Positions 47,948-59,601 of a DNA stretch of 64,000 nt are shown here, one piece after another. The position numbers were made by a program, and so were the translations under genes. This DNA comes from Cyathus striatus. Its lineage: Eukaryota; Basidiomycota; Agaricomycetes; Agaricales; Nidulariaceae. The notes under the pieces were generated by a model. That model had not been told where the DNA came from. It did not search any database and saw only the letters and a list, made by a program, of their open reading frames with translations. Where the stretch lies: positions 3,038,001 to 3,102,000 of the forward strand of contig JAOVFP010000002.1 in NCBI GenBank assembly GCA_025738555.1, given 5' to 3'. The first letter of the stretch is position 1. Every line of letters begins with the position of its first letter.

Positions 47948-49374
47948 GAGTGACTGGGGAGAGGGGGCGAGGGGGGGTGTGGGAGAAGCGAGAATATACA
48001 AAGCGTCGTGACTCTGAGTTGGAAGCAAAAGAGAGCAGCAATAGGAAAGCGAAAGGATTAACGAGATCAGGACACAACTAAAGAGACGGGACAGGCGGCC
48101 ATGGAGATGGAGGTATAAGTAGGGACAAGAGCTGAGGAGAGAAATAAGGTTAGAAGAGAGAATCCAATGGGAACACTGACTGTTTCGGAATTGTATTAGA
48201 TTTTGTAATAGATGCAGCTCCCCTTTAAACAACCCCAAACTCACTCTGCTGACAAATCACACTCCCTGGGGTCCTCTCGGCACAGACATTTGTCCGTCGC
48301 AATCGTTTAGATCACCGCGAGGCTGACTTTTGCCTCTTTGGGCGCCTCCATCATTTTTGGTCCAGACTTTCTCGCCCTTTGCTTCCGTTTCCATCCACTG
48401 TATCTCTCGCCGCCTCTCCAAGTTTCAAGATCCCTCCACTCCCCGCCGTCCCCCCAAACAACCACAACTTCGCGTCCCTCGGCATCACGTCCCTCTTATC
48501 TACCACATCATTTCCCCCCACTCAGGGCTCTTTTCATTTCTATTCTCAATCTATCCACAGCTTCAATGTCATTCGCATTGCCTCCTCCTCCACGCTAACT
48601 ATTGTGGGCGCCTCTACTTCTCTCTGCACCCACAATCATACACACTCATCTCTGTGCACCCCGCCGCAATCTACAATTTTCTCTTATTAGTTCCTTGTCA
48701 TAAAAGCATCTACCTTCGTAACCGCTGAGATCGGGGAAACGGCCAACTGCCCTCTCTCCATTGGGTTCATTCTCCAGAAGAAGATTCCTGCCGCGATCAG
48801 CCTTCAGACGGTGTATCAAGACCATCCCGAACTAAGTATGTGGACATACGTCGTGCGACATGCTGTTAGAGAAGCCAAACTAAATCTCTGTCCTGATTTA
48901 TGTTCTCTCCATTCGGACAGATTGTTACCCACACCTCCTCCGCGCTTAACGGGGTCTGTTTAAAATCACCAAGACAAACAAACCGCAAACCTGGCTTTAT
49001 TAAATCCTTCTTCATTGTAATTGCAAAACTTTGAAAGACAGCTTTTGTATTTCATATATGCGTTCCTAAGCACAATCGAGACCAGTGAACTAGAGAGCTA
49101 TTGAATAAACTTGGTGAAGGAAACACAATACGTTCAAAAAATAGTGTTACACAACAAAGAACCATCGTCGAAAAGGAATAGAGCGCGATAGCCGAGCTTG
49201 GGTCGTAGTCATAGAGAAATAGATAGAGTCCAATGTCAATCTGTCAGTAAAATATACAATGTGTCAAGTTGATGGATTTGCCCAGAGTCCATTGCGTAAA
49301 GGGAGAGGGTCGACAGTCCAGAGGGAAAGTAAGCAAAGGTAGAATGCAGATTGCATCCAATCCACCCCCGCCTT
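47948..49374. promoter_or_regulatory. Upstream region of transcription factor B and 3' flank of the PH gene
   Basis: 1.4 kb. A strongly pyrimidine-rich plus-strand stretch at about 48330-48600 (many CCTCC and CTCTTC blocks) gives chance open frames; no protein features support them. The right end holds the 3' UTR of the PH gene. Confidence 0.35.
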
Positions 49375-51024
49375 TTATGTCCGTGTCTCTCGAGCGTCTT
49401 CAAGAATCGCTCCGCTGCTCAGCCCACCACCGCCAACGCTCAGCCGTCTCACTTTTCCTTTGATTCCGACATTGCCGCCGGACGGCGCGGCTCCGCTCGA
49501 GGAAGGATTTGCATCAGAAGCGTGAGCAGGCGCTGAGCCCTTGTGGGTTTCACCAGGAACGACCCCAGTACCAGATCGGCGTGCGATAAGCGCACGGACC
49601 GCTCCTAACCACTTAATTTCGTCCTCCTCCCCCGGAGCACATAGGAGTAGCGTCCGCTTTGTCGTGATAATCTTGAAAGTATGTGCTCCGTGTGATTCAT
49701 TTTCCTCCGACGCCGGTGGGTTCATCGGCGATGAAGACAGCACAGGAGACATCCCATTTTGACGATTAGTTGGGAGGTCGTATTCTAATGCATCCAAGAT
49801 TTCAGAAAAGGGGAATTGGCGATGGGTTTTGGTGTCCTAAGGATAGCATAGTTTAGCTACTTACCCGTCAAAGATGTCTCGATAACCATACAGCACTCAC
49901 CATATGACTACCAGAATACATAAGCTTTTCTCCTGTTAGAACAAACCATCTCTTCCTCCAGTTGCGACGTTTTGATCCACATTTCATCAAATAGCCTGAT
50001 AATATAACTTTAGCTGGGTCTTTTGACGGTGCTTGACTTTTCGATGGCGCTAGTGCAAACGCTGCCCGCGTAGGGGAAGATGCAGAGTATGCTCGTTGCA
50101 TACTAGGAGACGCATCCTCGGAATCGGAAGATGTGACGATATGTGTAGATGATGCCCGTTTGGGAGGAGGTGCTAACGAGCTAAGAGAAGGGGATGGCGG
50201 AGCAGTATTTTCTTTTGTTTTAGTTGGGATAGGAATAGAAGCTGTGGCTGAATTCTGTGTTGATGTTGCCATCAATGCTTGCCTGGCATCCTCGATAGCT
50301 TGAACCCATCCGTAAACTTCTTCGGGAGAGCTGGCCTGGAGATAAAACGTCCGTGTTGGAGAGATGAGACCAAATGTGTTTTCGTGTCGCTTCAGTGTGA
50401 CTTGAGTGCAAGAATGCACGTCGGAGAGTTCAAGCAATCTTAGAAGCTGATACTCGGCACTCGTCTTGTAATACGCTAGATGCGCCGTACGGAGCACGAA
50501 CCATCTTTTCTTCCATGTCTAACGCAACAATGAAGTCAGCTTGCATACTAAGACTCGTAAGTAGACCGAACCAAGCACCTTTCGTCTTTCGCCTTTCTTC
50601 CAAAGATACCCTGACTTAATCACGCTATCATCGACCGAGCCTCGAGGTTTATTATCTCTGATGTCACTCGTTTTCCATCCTCCTTCAGCCACGTCCTCTT
50701 CCTCTGAATCTTCTTCGCTCCCTGATCGTCGTTCAGCGATCGACGATAACGGTGGTTGCGAGAGTGAGCCACCAAGAATGCCAATACTGCTGGCATGTCC
50801 ACTTGGTGTCAAAACATCGGCTGTGATATTGATAGAATCCGAGTCTGACTCTGTACCAGAGACATTTTGTGGCTAAACGAAGCGACAGTCAGAATGTTGG
50901 AAGTTGTATTTAAGTATGGGCTACGGGTACACTGCGTACGTACCTTTGGTGGTCTAGATACGGAGTGAACCGACAGTTTCCGCTGAATCTCCTGAGGAGT
51001 TGGCGGGGCTGCTGAAGGGGACAT
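49375..51024 (-). CDS. Double pleckstrin-homology domain protein
   Basis: Four exons: 51024-50944, 50872-50579, 50518-49901, 49836-49375 (484 aa, phases consistent). PH domain 1 (about residues 112-215) starts SGYLWKKGERRK-TWKKRWFVLR and ends with the helix SSPEEVYGWVQAIEDARQAL. PH domain 2 starts at about 297 with SGYLMKCGSKRRNWRKRWFV and ends EIKWLGAVRALIARR; it carries a polar insert. Both beta-1/beta-2 loops hold the Lys/Arg residues used to grip phosphoinositides. The linkers are Ser/Pro-rich and acidic (SGSEEDSEEEDVAEGG). It is probably a peripheral membrane adaptor reading phosphoinositides; partners are unknown. It is divergent from acyl-CoA-binding protein. Confidence 0.88.
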
Positions 51025-51845
51025 TAAATATCTCTGAAAGGAGATAGGTGCGCTTGGATGTGGTATGAAGAAAAGTGAACTAAGGTTGTTTGGAGGAGAG
51101 CGAAAGAGAGACCAGTGGCTATGATTGTTGCGGTTGCCACAGCGCCGCACTCGCAGCGGCTTCGACGCACGTGGTTGTGACGCGACGTGACGCTAACTCC
51201 AAGATGAGCGCCCAAGGGCCAAGCTCTTGAAGCCAACTTGAAGCGCCAACCAGCTTTTCGTAGCGGTTATCACATAATTTACTATTATAATAACAGATCA
51301 TAAGAATGTAGAGTAGAACATCAAACGCGCAGCCTCCTGCTGAACACCGAACAAATTCTTTATTTAAACAAGAATCACCGTTTATGGATTCCAGTTCACG
51401 AGTGGCTACTACATGTCTATTAATCTATATCTTTGAACATCCCGATGTTTTGGTGCACCGATGGCATTTGAAACAATCAAATGATTCTCGACAATCGTGT
51501 ATTCCAAAGGCAGCAAGTCTGCGCACAGAGTAGACCTCGAACGACTCTGCAGACAGTTGTGTTTTTCATTTACTATTGACTTCCTATCACCGCACGCGTC
51601 ACATACACGCGTCTTGCATGCAGGTACGCCCCACCGGTAATCGCGGTCAAGCGCTTTTACTTCAGCCGTATGTTTTCATAGAAATAACTTGCGTGTAGTA
51701 CTTAGAGTTAGGAGAGTCTGAACAAACTACAAATATACTTCCCGATTTGGGGTCGACGATCAATCGATAGTACGATATACCCCAACCAAAAGTCGACCTT
51801 CATCTATTTTCCCCCACCGCTCGTTTTCTTCTATCTATCACTCCA
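51025..51845. promoter_or_regulatory. Divergent spacer, PH protein and ACB1
   Basis: 821 nt shared by two divergent starts. A CACGTG occurs at 51168-51173. The last 40 bases before the ACB1 ATG are pyrimidine-rich (CCCCCACCGCTCGTTTTCTT), fitting a strongly expressed gene. Confidence 0.4.
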
Positions 51846-52380
51846 ATGTCTAAAGCCAAGTTTGATAAGGCTGTTTCTATCATCGGATCCTTGCCCAAGG
51901 ATGGACCCGTGAAGCCCTCTCAGGAAGATCAGCTATACGTAAGTTATCTACACAGCTGTACATACTTGATTTAACCAATGTGCTGCAGTTCTACAAGTAT
52001 TTCAAGCAAGGTCTGCTGTTATGAGGAATGCATATATATACGTTTTATTGACATAGTTATCTTATCTAGCGAATACTGGAGATAACAACACCACTCGCCC
52101 CGGTTTGCTTGATTTCACTGGCAAGGCCAAATGGTACGTGAAGTTGCTGTAGTTTCTATGTCAGATGGGTTCTAATCTGGTACTAGGGATGCGTGGACTT
52201 CGGTGAAAGGCACCAGCACAGAGGAGGCTTATACCAAATATGTAGAAAAGCTCTTGGAGGTACGAATTACTATTACACTGTATATGACTCATACGATCTG
52301 ACATTGCTTTTGTGTAGATCCTTAAATCTGCCGGCGATGAGCAATCCAAGAAGTATGTTGAGGAGATCGAGGCTGCTTGA
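51846..52380 (+). CDS. ACB1: Acyl-CoA-binding protein
   Basis: Five exons: 51846-51938, 51989-52010, 52070-52133, 52187-52259, 52318-52380 (104 aa, phases consistent). The protein is a single ACBP four-helix domain with the ligand-contacting motifs LYFYKYFKQANTGD and GKAKWDAW and the later tyrosine of EEAYTKYVEKL; it ends EEIEAA. ACBP carries long-chain acyl-CoA in the cytosol and feeds it to membrane lipid and ceramide synthesis, so it acts downstream of the FAS encoded at 18871-31636. It is slightly longer than yeast Acb1 (87 aa), by a loop in the first half. Five exons for 104 residues, one of 22 nt, show the intron density of this genome. Confidence 0.95.
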
Positions 52381-55300
52381 ACCAATATCATCATTACTTG
52401 TGTAAGATGCGGTAGTTAGAAGTCAACAATGGAAGCAATCTGTATCTGTAAACGGGCAACATGAATATACGCATTTTGACACGCGTTACTTGGTTTTCTA
52501 AGAAAAACGGAACATGATGCCGATAAGGCGTCTCATGTGAACAAGCCAGTCCAGATTATAGTATGCTCTATACGAGGAAACGCCCAAAAGGGCGTTTCAA
52601 TTTGTGAAGGGTGGCGCTTGTTTGCGTGGAAGACGCCATCCTTGTTGTTGGTAGGCCCTCGGTCACCTTGTAGGGCCTTCTTTTGTTTTTACCAAAGTCA
52701 ATTAATTTCACTTCTGTTGTAATCACTGCATTCCACAGGTTGTGCCAAATTTTTGTTGAAGTTCCGAGTCGCACGTCGTGCACTGTAGGATCATTGGTAT
52801 GTTCTTTGTGGGCGGTGTTCGCGTTGACGAAACTGATTCTACTTCTATGCCACCTATAAAGACTAGTGGCTAGCCAAGAATCCCTTAATTCTGTCACGAC
52901 GGCCTACATCAACAACTTTGACGAAGGGGAGTCAAGGAGGATTTGTGTTGATCTTGTTTCAATTACCTCCGGCTCTCTGCGAAACTGCGAAGTGCGATAA
53001 CCAACAACTTATAAGTAAGGCTTAGTTGTCGTTGTCCCCGTCGTTCCCGAGCCGTTGTAAAGTAAAAGATTTACCGCTTCTTAAAACAGGAAGTATGGCA
53101 CGTTCCGGGGTTAAAATTATGGGGCTTCTCCCGATAATTGCTTGAAAGCCTTCGACAAACAAACTGGGAACTTTTCACATAACCGAAATGCCGTCATCCA
53201 GAAATACAACTCGATGTAGGTACGGTCAAGGTACGGTCGCCTACAGGTCCCCAAATAACCTAACTTACAACTGAGCAAATGCGATGAGCATGGTAAGGGG
53301 TAGGTAGAGCTTCCGTGACTCCATTGCAACGTCCGCGGCCGTTAGTTATGATTGCCTAAGTGTGTTTATCTTCGTTGCTAACGAGCTGTTGGAGGAAGTG
53401 TCGGAAATAACCAACCTACGATATGGTACGATATGGTGTGGCGTCATCTAGACAAGCAGATGGAATACAGAGCGGAAAGTCTCATATTGGGTTACATCCT
53501 CGCATTGATTTTTTGTGGACTCCATCGTGCAGAGGAGCTCACTGTACGAATGTGGCGCATTAGCCAAGGAATTCATACCCCGCGATCTATCTAACCATCA
53601 GCAAGACGGACATCAAGTACGATGGACCCTCAGCTTTGGTCGATCTGGAACAGCTGAAGTTAATCGTGCAAGGTTTGTCTGCCAGTTCAATGCAAGTATT
53701 ACCCCATGTTGACGTATCATACCAGCTGACCGTAGCTCCAGGTGTACTTGACTGGACAAAGAGCAGTTTATCGTACTCAATTATTCTGCAGGGAAAGTCA
53801 ACTGCCTCGACTATGATATGAAATGCCATTTTTAGAAAGTATATCCACAAGAGCCGCCCGTAATCTCGGATTCTTTCTGATGCCATTCGATTGCTCCTAG
53901 CCATATGACATACTCTACATAAATTGAATGCGGGTCGGATGTATTATTTCCTGAGCCACTGGTTAAACGATTGTTATATATATTGGCAATGGCAGGTTGT
54001 TCTTCAGCCTTCAGAGCGAAGTACAAAAAAATCAATAGCGTTCAAGCGAAGGACTCTTGCAGTCATATGACTATTTTCAGAACACTCGTCCGCTCCTGAC
54101 GGATTCTTTCATGCTAATACTGCTAAGTAAGTCTCGTTTGACCTGCGTGTACAACTAGGGCCAGTCAGATGCAGTGATCTACCTGATTGTTTGATGGCAA
54201 CAACTTGTTCGCCATGTAATGACTTGAAGGTTACAGCATACTTTGTTACAAGTATCTCAAAAAAGGTTAGGCTGAGAGTAAGTAATAAGTGATACAGATT
54301 TCACGGATGGATTTATTCCTGCGATGTCCAGGGAAATGACTATGGAATACTCAACTTATAACATATATGTGGAGGTACACAGAAGAAGGGGATCTATTAA
54401 ATTACCTCTCCGTTGAGATACATTCAAGTTCACACTGGTAGCCTGGCAGTTATTTTGTGACACAGATGCTTACCATCTGGCTACAAGCCTATCTGAGACA
54501 ATTAATTTATATGATCTGTCGCTGCTAATCATAATGACACCGCAATTCACAATATTCAAGTTTCAGAAGAGTACTAAGAGCCCACTGCAAAGAATTCGGT
54601 CGACTCCGAAGATAATTACTGGTTATTGGACACAAACGGGTGTGCAGTTAATGTGTAGCGATATCGGGACGAAACTGAATTGAAACATCCTAAGCCACAT
54701 TCCCTGGTGGGGGGACTGCGGCGAAGATACATTTTCAAATCACATATCACGGCTTCTGTTTCCATGAATCTGTCAACAGAACTTCAGCAGGTGCATTGGA
54801 GGGTTTGAACAGCAGTGGACCAGAATAGACATTTACGATAGGCTAGGAGCCTTGCCTTTTATCATATGCACACCTGAACGCGAGTAGAAATCAAAGCCCA
54901 CCACACTACACACGAGCAGCAATGATTCACTTACCTGACTCGTGAAGATTTAAGTACTAAAATTCCAGATGTATGTTTACAAGCAGTTTGGAGGTATAAA
55001 TAAATTTCTTCAACGAGGTCGCTGAGAAATGCAGAAACGTGTCGTTAAAATAACATGAGATGACTAGCTCAATTTGATCTGGGTTCTAGAAAGGCGCCGG
55101 AGCATCTCTTGGGAGCCAATCTCTCTGATGAAGAGCGTCAGACGATGGTGCAGATTGGCTATTAAGTGACCGCCATAATCACCGGTGACTTGGGCGCTCT
55201 GACGAAGGATGAAGATGAGATGATGGCGGAGCAAAACGACGTGTGCTAAAATGAGCGACAAAGGAAATTGTAACTGATCGTACTAAGCGACCGCCACCCG

Positions 55301-57621
55301 CGCGATTATGATATGTGAGTACATGCGAGTACATGCGCAACGAACTGCAACGAACGAACAACCTGCATGCGTGGGTCCTGGGATTGCGATGTCATTTGTA
55401 TACTTTCAATATTGCGAATTAAACAAATATGTACAGTACCAGGTACAATTTCATGGCTGACCAGTGACAAGGTGAAAAAAACATGGCACAATTGATATCG
55501 ACACGCAATCTCTGTGATGACATTGACAGTATAACTGAGGGATAATTTGATGAAAAGGAATAATTTGCAGTATAAGGACGAAGTAGTGGGGAATCTTTGA
55601 TATATACATATGTATAACCGGGAGTAAGCGTAACACCACCAAGTACATAGTTAATGTCTCACCAGCGATTCAGAATAAGTTAAGGTTTCTACGGAATTTG
55701 AACGGGCTGCATTAGCCCCCGATCGTAGAAGGTCCGTTGCTTCAGTGCTGCTGCGTAGTTCTAGTAAAATTACCTAAGATCTGTAAACAAATCACAGACG
55801 AGACCCAATCACCTTCCAGTCGCAGTCAGAACTCAATTCTAATGATAGGAAAAAGTTGAAGCGAATGTGCACGGGAAGCTCTATGCAACCATCAGCCATT
55901 GGCTAGTTTAATGTGATCCGAATGACATCGCTGACAAGTATCTTCCGTACTAGAATCCAAGGAGCATCAAGGAGGTACTCCGGTGTAGCCCGCAATAACT
56001 AAACAAAGATGCGCCGACGCGTTTGAAAGCAAACTGCGTTGAGATTCGAGTAAATCATTCTGGCTTCATGTTTATTAGATATCGAGAAATCCAATTCGTA
56101 CGTCGTCCATTAAGTTGCATTTTTTCATCGCAAAATAACGAGCCATATAAATTTGTTAGAATAAGGACCTGAAGGCTAGTACGCAGAAACAGTCAACCGC
56201 AACAAGGGGACGTAGACCTACGTGCAAGTGCGTCAGATTATGGAGGTCTTTTCGTACATAACACCCCATCGACGGATCGTATTCATAAGTTGCAAGACCC
56301 AGCACCTCCAGGGAGATTGTTAACCACTGTAGAATCCAGAAAGTAGAACAATCTTGCTAGCAGGAGTTGGTGAGTGCTAGTGACTTATTTTGTGAAAATA
56401 TCCCCAGCAACGTTTCTTCGCATGCTCGCGTCTGTGCCGCTGCGATGGTATGTATCAGAACTAGCAATGATTATTTTGCGCAGCTGCGACTCGCATCTGT
56501 ATGGAGGCTAAGGAAAATTGGAATGCCATCTCGGCGAGAGAGAGATGGCGACGACGAAATGTTGGCGGAAAACAGGCTACGTATTCGACTGCAGCTGCAA
56601 ATTTTCGAAGCAGTTGGAGGATAAGAATATGTATGGCAGAAGACAGAAGCATGATTAAAATGCCGTCGCGTGCTAAGCCAACTATCTTCACAGGTAGGAG
56701 GGGAGAGTTGAATTTGTATGTATTTGGTTCATTACATATAACATCTTACGCTAATAGGATGGGGCCCCTCACCTGTGAACGATAGGGTGGTTTTAGGAGC
56801 CTGCGCCAGACTGAGACAATGACATATGCATGATGCATGATGCCAAGGCCCAAGGTCCCAACATTGACAAGCCTCAGGTGCACGACCGACGGTATACGAG
56901 TCCGATACTATTTCTGGACATTGCAAGTTGTACAATAATAGAGCTTCTGTTGCAAAAATACTGGTCACCTTTCGAATCTCGACCTTAGTGCCTCCCAATC
57001 TTGGCTTATCGGCGTCGACAAATCATTGATCCTTCCAGGATAGTGAGGTACATAGTCCAACTCGAACACGGGTTATGATAGCTCACAGATTATCACAGAA
57101 GAAGCACAGAGGAACATTTCCTAGAGCGCCTTTTTCTCCGTGTCACAGGCAATCCAATCAGGCACTGGATATGACTTGGATATGACTGGAGATGTCGCTT
57201 TCAAGTTCCAATTAAAATTATCGAAATGCAATCCTGAATACTGCTGCTTTATGCTTATTCTTTATGAAATGCATTATAACATTTCCATGCCCGGTTCGTT
57301 GTGAAGGTTTATTCTTCGGTTCTCGGACTTCCGGCAAATCTTCGAGGCTTGCTACCATCTCCATTCACGTCTGCTCACGAGTCAATGGTTAAAGGGCAGA
57401 AATCATTCATACGTGGTCATACCGGTTTTTGACCGGTCATGGAATGCCACGAAGGTGCTGGAGAAGCTGGGACCAATGATACAGAAGAATATCCTGATAT
57501 GGATGACATCCACTGATTTTTAGGCTCCAATCCTTTCCGCGACTAATGATTGAATACATGTATAAAAGCACTATCTGCGTATCCGATGAAATCCAAAACC
57601 TTTCTATCATCTTCACTAGAC
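52381..57621. other. Gene-poor region, 5.2 kb
   Basis: No reading frame above about 105 codons and none with a recognisable domain or splice model. It contains a 10-bp tandem doublet (ACGATATGGT twice, near 53418). It could hide decayed transposon remnants, non-coding RNA or a lineage-specific small gene, but nothing can be supported by eye. The last 300 bases are the presumed promoter of the J-domain gene. Confidence 0.4.
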
Positions 57622-59144
57622 ATGCCACCACGAAATCCGTACAAAGTCCTTGGAATATCTCCTAATGCAAGTGAAGAAATTATAAAACGGGCGTATAAAG
57701 AAATGGTAGTGCTTTATCCCGACTCGATACTTATGGATGGGTTCATCGCCTATTTAGGCGTTCAAATGGCACCCAGACCGTAATCAGCAGAACAGAGACG
57801 CTGCCACGAAACGTTTTGTCGAAGTGAGCCACGTCTCACAGAATTTTACTTCAAATATTGACTCTGTCTTTGGATATCAGGTTAATGAAGCATATCGATC
57901 ATTGGTCCGGGAGGGGTATGTCGAAGACTCGGTTCAACCAGCAGCTGCCAATCCTGAGCGTCCCAGAAGAGCCAAGGCACCTCCACCGCCTGCTAGGCCT
58001 CCACCGGCCCCTACTATTTTGTCTCAACCAACGCATTCTAACTCTCTTTCCTCTGACTCGATTCATGTCTTTCCCTCCAGCGTTGAGTCATTCACTTTTA
58101 CAACTCCTCCCTCTAGCTACAAGGATAGTCGCGGCACGCCTTGGTCGCGAGAACAAAGGTCATCTCAGACGCAACGCAATAATATCTACTCGGATGCTTT
58201 TGCCATTCGAGACAATCGTCGTCGCGGTTCATCATCGATTCCTTTGAGAGTGTCTGGTCCTCGTAATGACACCGGTTCCCGTGAGAGCCCTCAACAATGG
58301 GGGAAAGACGTGCCTAACCTCAGAAAACAGTACCCATCTTCTTCAGGAAGATATGGTACTCAAAGGTATGTAGTCTATTTACTTTTATTCTCGAATTATT
58401 TAACGTTATTTAGTAGTACTTCTCGCTCTCGCCTACCGTCGCGGAGTCCGACACCAGGGAACCTGCGTCAGCGTGTTCCCAGTGCGACCACTCCCCAAAT
58501 TCCGCCTTATGGACTACCTCTGAGTTCAATCGGTCTCGGCCCATCCAAGGAATGGATTTATGCACTCCCCCTTACTCTGGAAGAACTTCTCGTGGGAAAG
58601 CACTGCTGTTTTGCTATCAAGAGATTCCTCTTGTCGGGGAAGACTAAAGATGTTGTTATAGAACTTGATGTTCCACCTGGTTGTCGAGCGGGTACTAAGA
58701 TTATGTGTCGTGGCATTGGACATGAGCGCCGCGACGGCACCCTTCAGGATATTGCCTTCATCGTGGACGAGGTTCACCATGAGAGGTTCACTCGACATAT
58801 GGATGACTTGCTGATGGACATACGCTTGCCCTGGACTGATAATCTTTCAAGGCAGGCTGGGACTATCCCAGTCGATGGCTTGAATAACCAGAAGCTACTT
58901 ATTCATATTAACTATGCTCGTGATCGAGTGGCAAAAGGTCGGTATATAGTTCCAAATGCTGGAATGCCCATTCGACAAAACGGGAATGTGGTTGGTCGAG
59001 GAAATATGATCGTTCAGTGAGTTGTGTTGTCTCTTTGCCTAAGATAAGAGCTAATAAGTTGTCTATAGTTGGGAGATACTTCCCCCGCAGACAAGGGTGG
59101 TCCACTTAATGAAGCGATTCTTCCCGTTTGTGAAGAACAGTTAG
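57622..59144 (+). CDS. J-domain (Hsp40) co-chaperone, Sis1-like C-terminus
   Basis: Five exons: 57622-57705, 57758-57823, 57881-58365, 58414-59016, 59069-59144 (437 aa, phases consistent). The J domain is residues 1-68 (NPYKVLGISPNASEEIIKRA, then KWHPDRN with the HPD triad that triggers Hsp70 ATPase). The first intron cuts just before that triad. Residues 70-220 are Pro-, Ser- and Arg-rich, without a Gly/Phe region and without zinc fingers. The C-terminal domain (YALPLTLEELLVGK, VIELDVPPGCRAGTKI) is a DnaJ substrate-binding barrel as in class B (Sis1/DNAJB1), ending VVHLMKRFFPFVKNS. It hands clients to Hsp70 in cytosol or nucleus. The basic, disordered linker instead of G/F is unusual. Confidence 0.88.
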
Positions 59145-59601
59145 GCTCTCAGAAAGCGTTGTTATCATTATGGTTCATATACTAAATAAATACGCTATCC
59201 TGCTACTTACCAAAAAATGAAAGTTTACATTTTGTCCTCCCCGTAACCTCCACATAACACTTGTAATGGTACGACTGTCACTTACTGTTCTATTGTTCTT
59301 ATAGGTTTTATGTACCGTTCATACTTACACCACAACGAACTTGCTCGTGCAGTGAAATTCAGCAGTATAGTTTTGGCGTCAACATTCATGAATTCGCATG
59401 CAATCGTCGCTGTACATGGTCTACATCTACAGCGTCATAGAAAAATATAGATGAAAATGAGTTTAACATGGAAATATGAAGCCATAACAAGCAGTATGCT
59501 ATTACACACGCACAGAGAGAGAGAGATAGATAAAGGGTATATTACAATGAGCCGTCATATATTCCGTTGCTCATAATTTATGCATGTCTTCATTCTAAAT
59601 T
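59145..59601. other. Convergent spacer, J-domain gene and GBD gene
   Basis: 457 nt holding two 3' UTRs. There is a short (GA)n run near 59513-59525. Nothing else was seen. Confidence 0.45.

Noticed and set aside
53417..53438. Tandem doublet ACGATATGGT
   Set aside because: Only two units; chance-level and without context.
53515..53904. Overlapping short frames on both strands, with a few cysteines, considered as a small secreted protein
   Set aside because: No signal peptide followed by a regular cysteine pattern; no consistent exon model.
57419..57438. Palindromic ACCGGT repeated around TTTTG, considered as hairpin or operator
   Set aside because: ACCGGT is self-complementary, so the pair carries little information; no terminator or operator logic applies in this genome.
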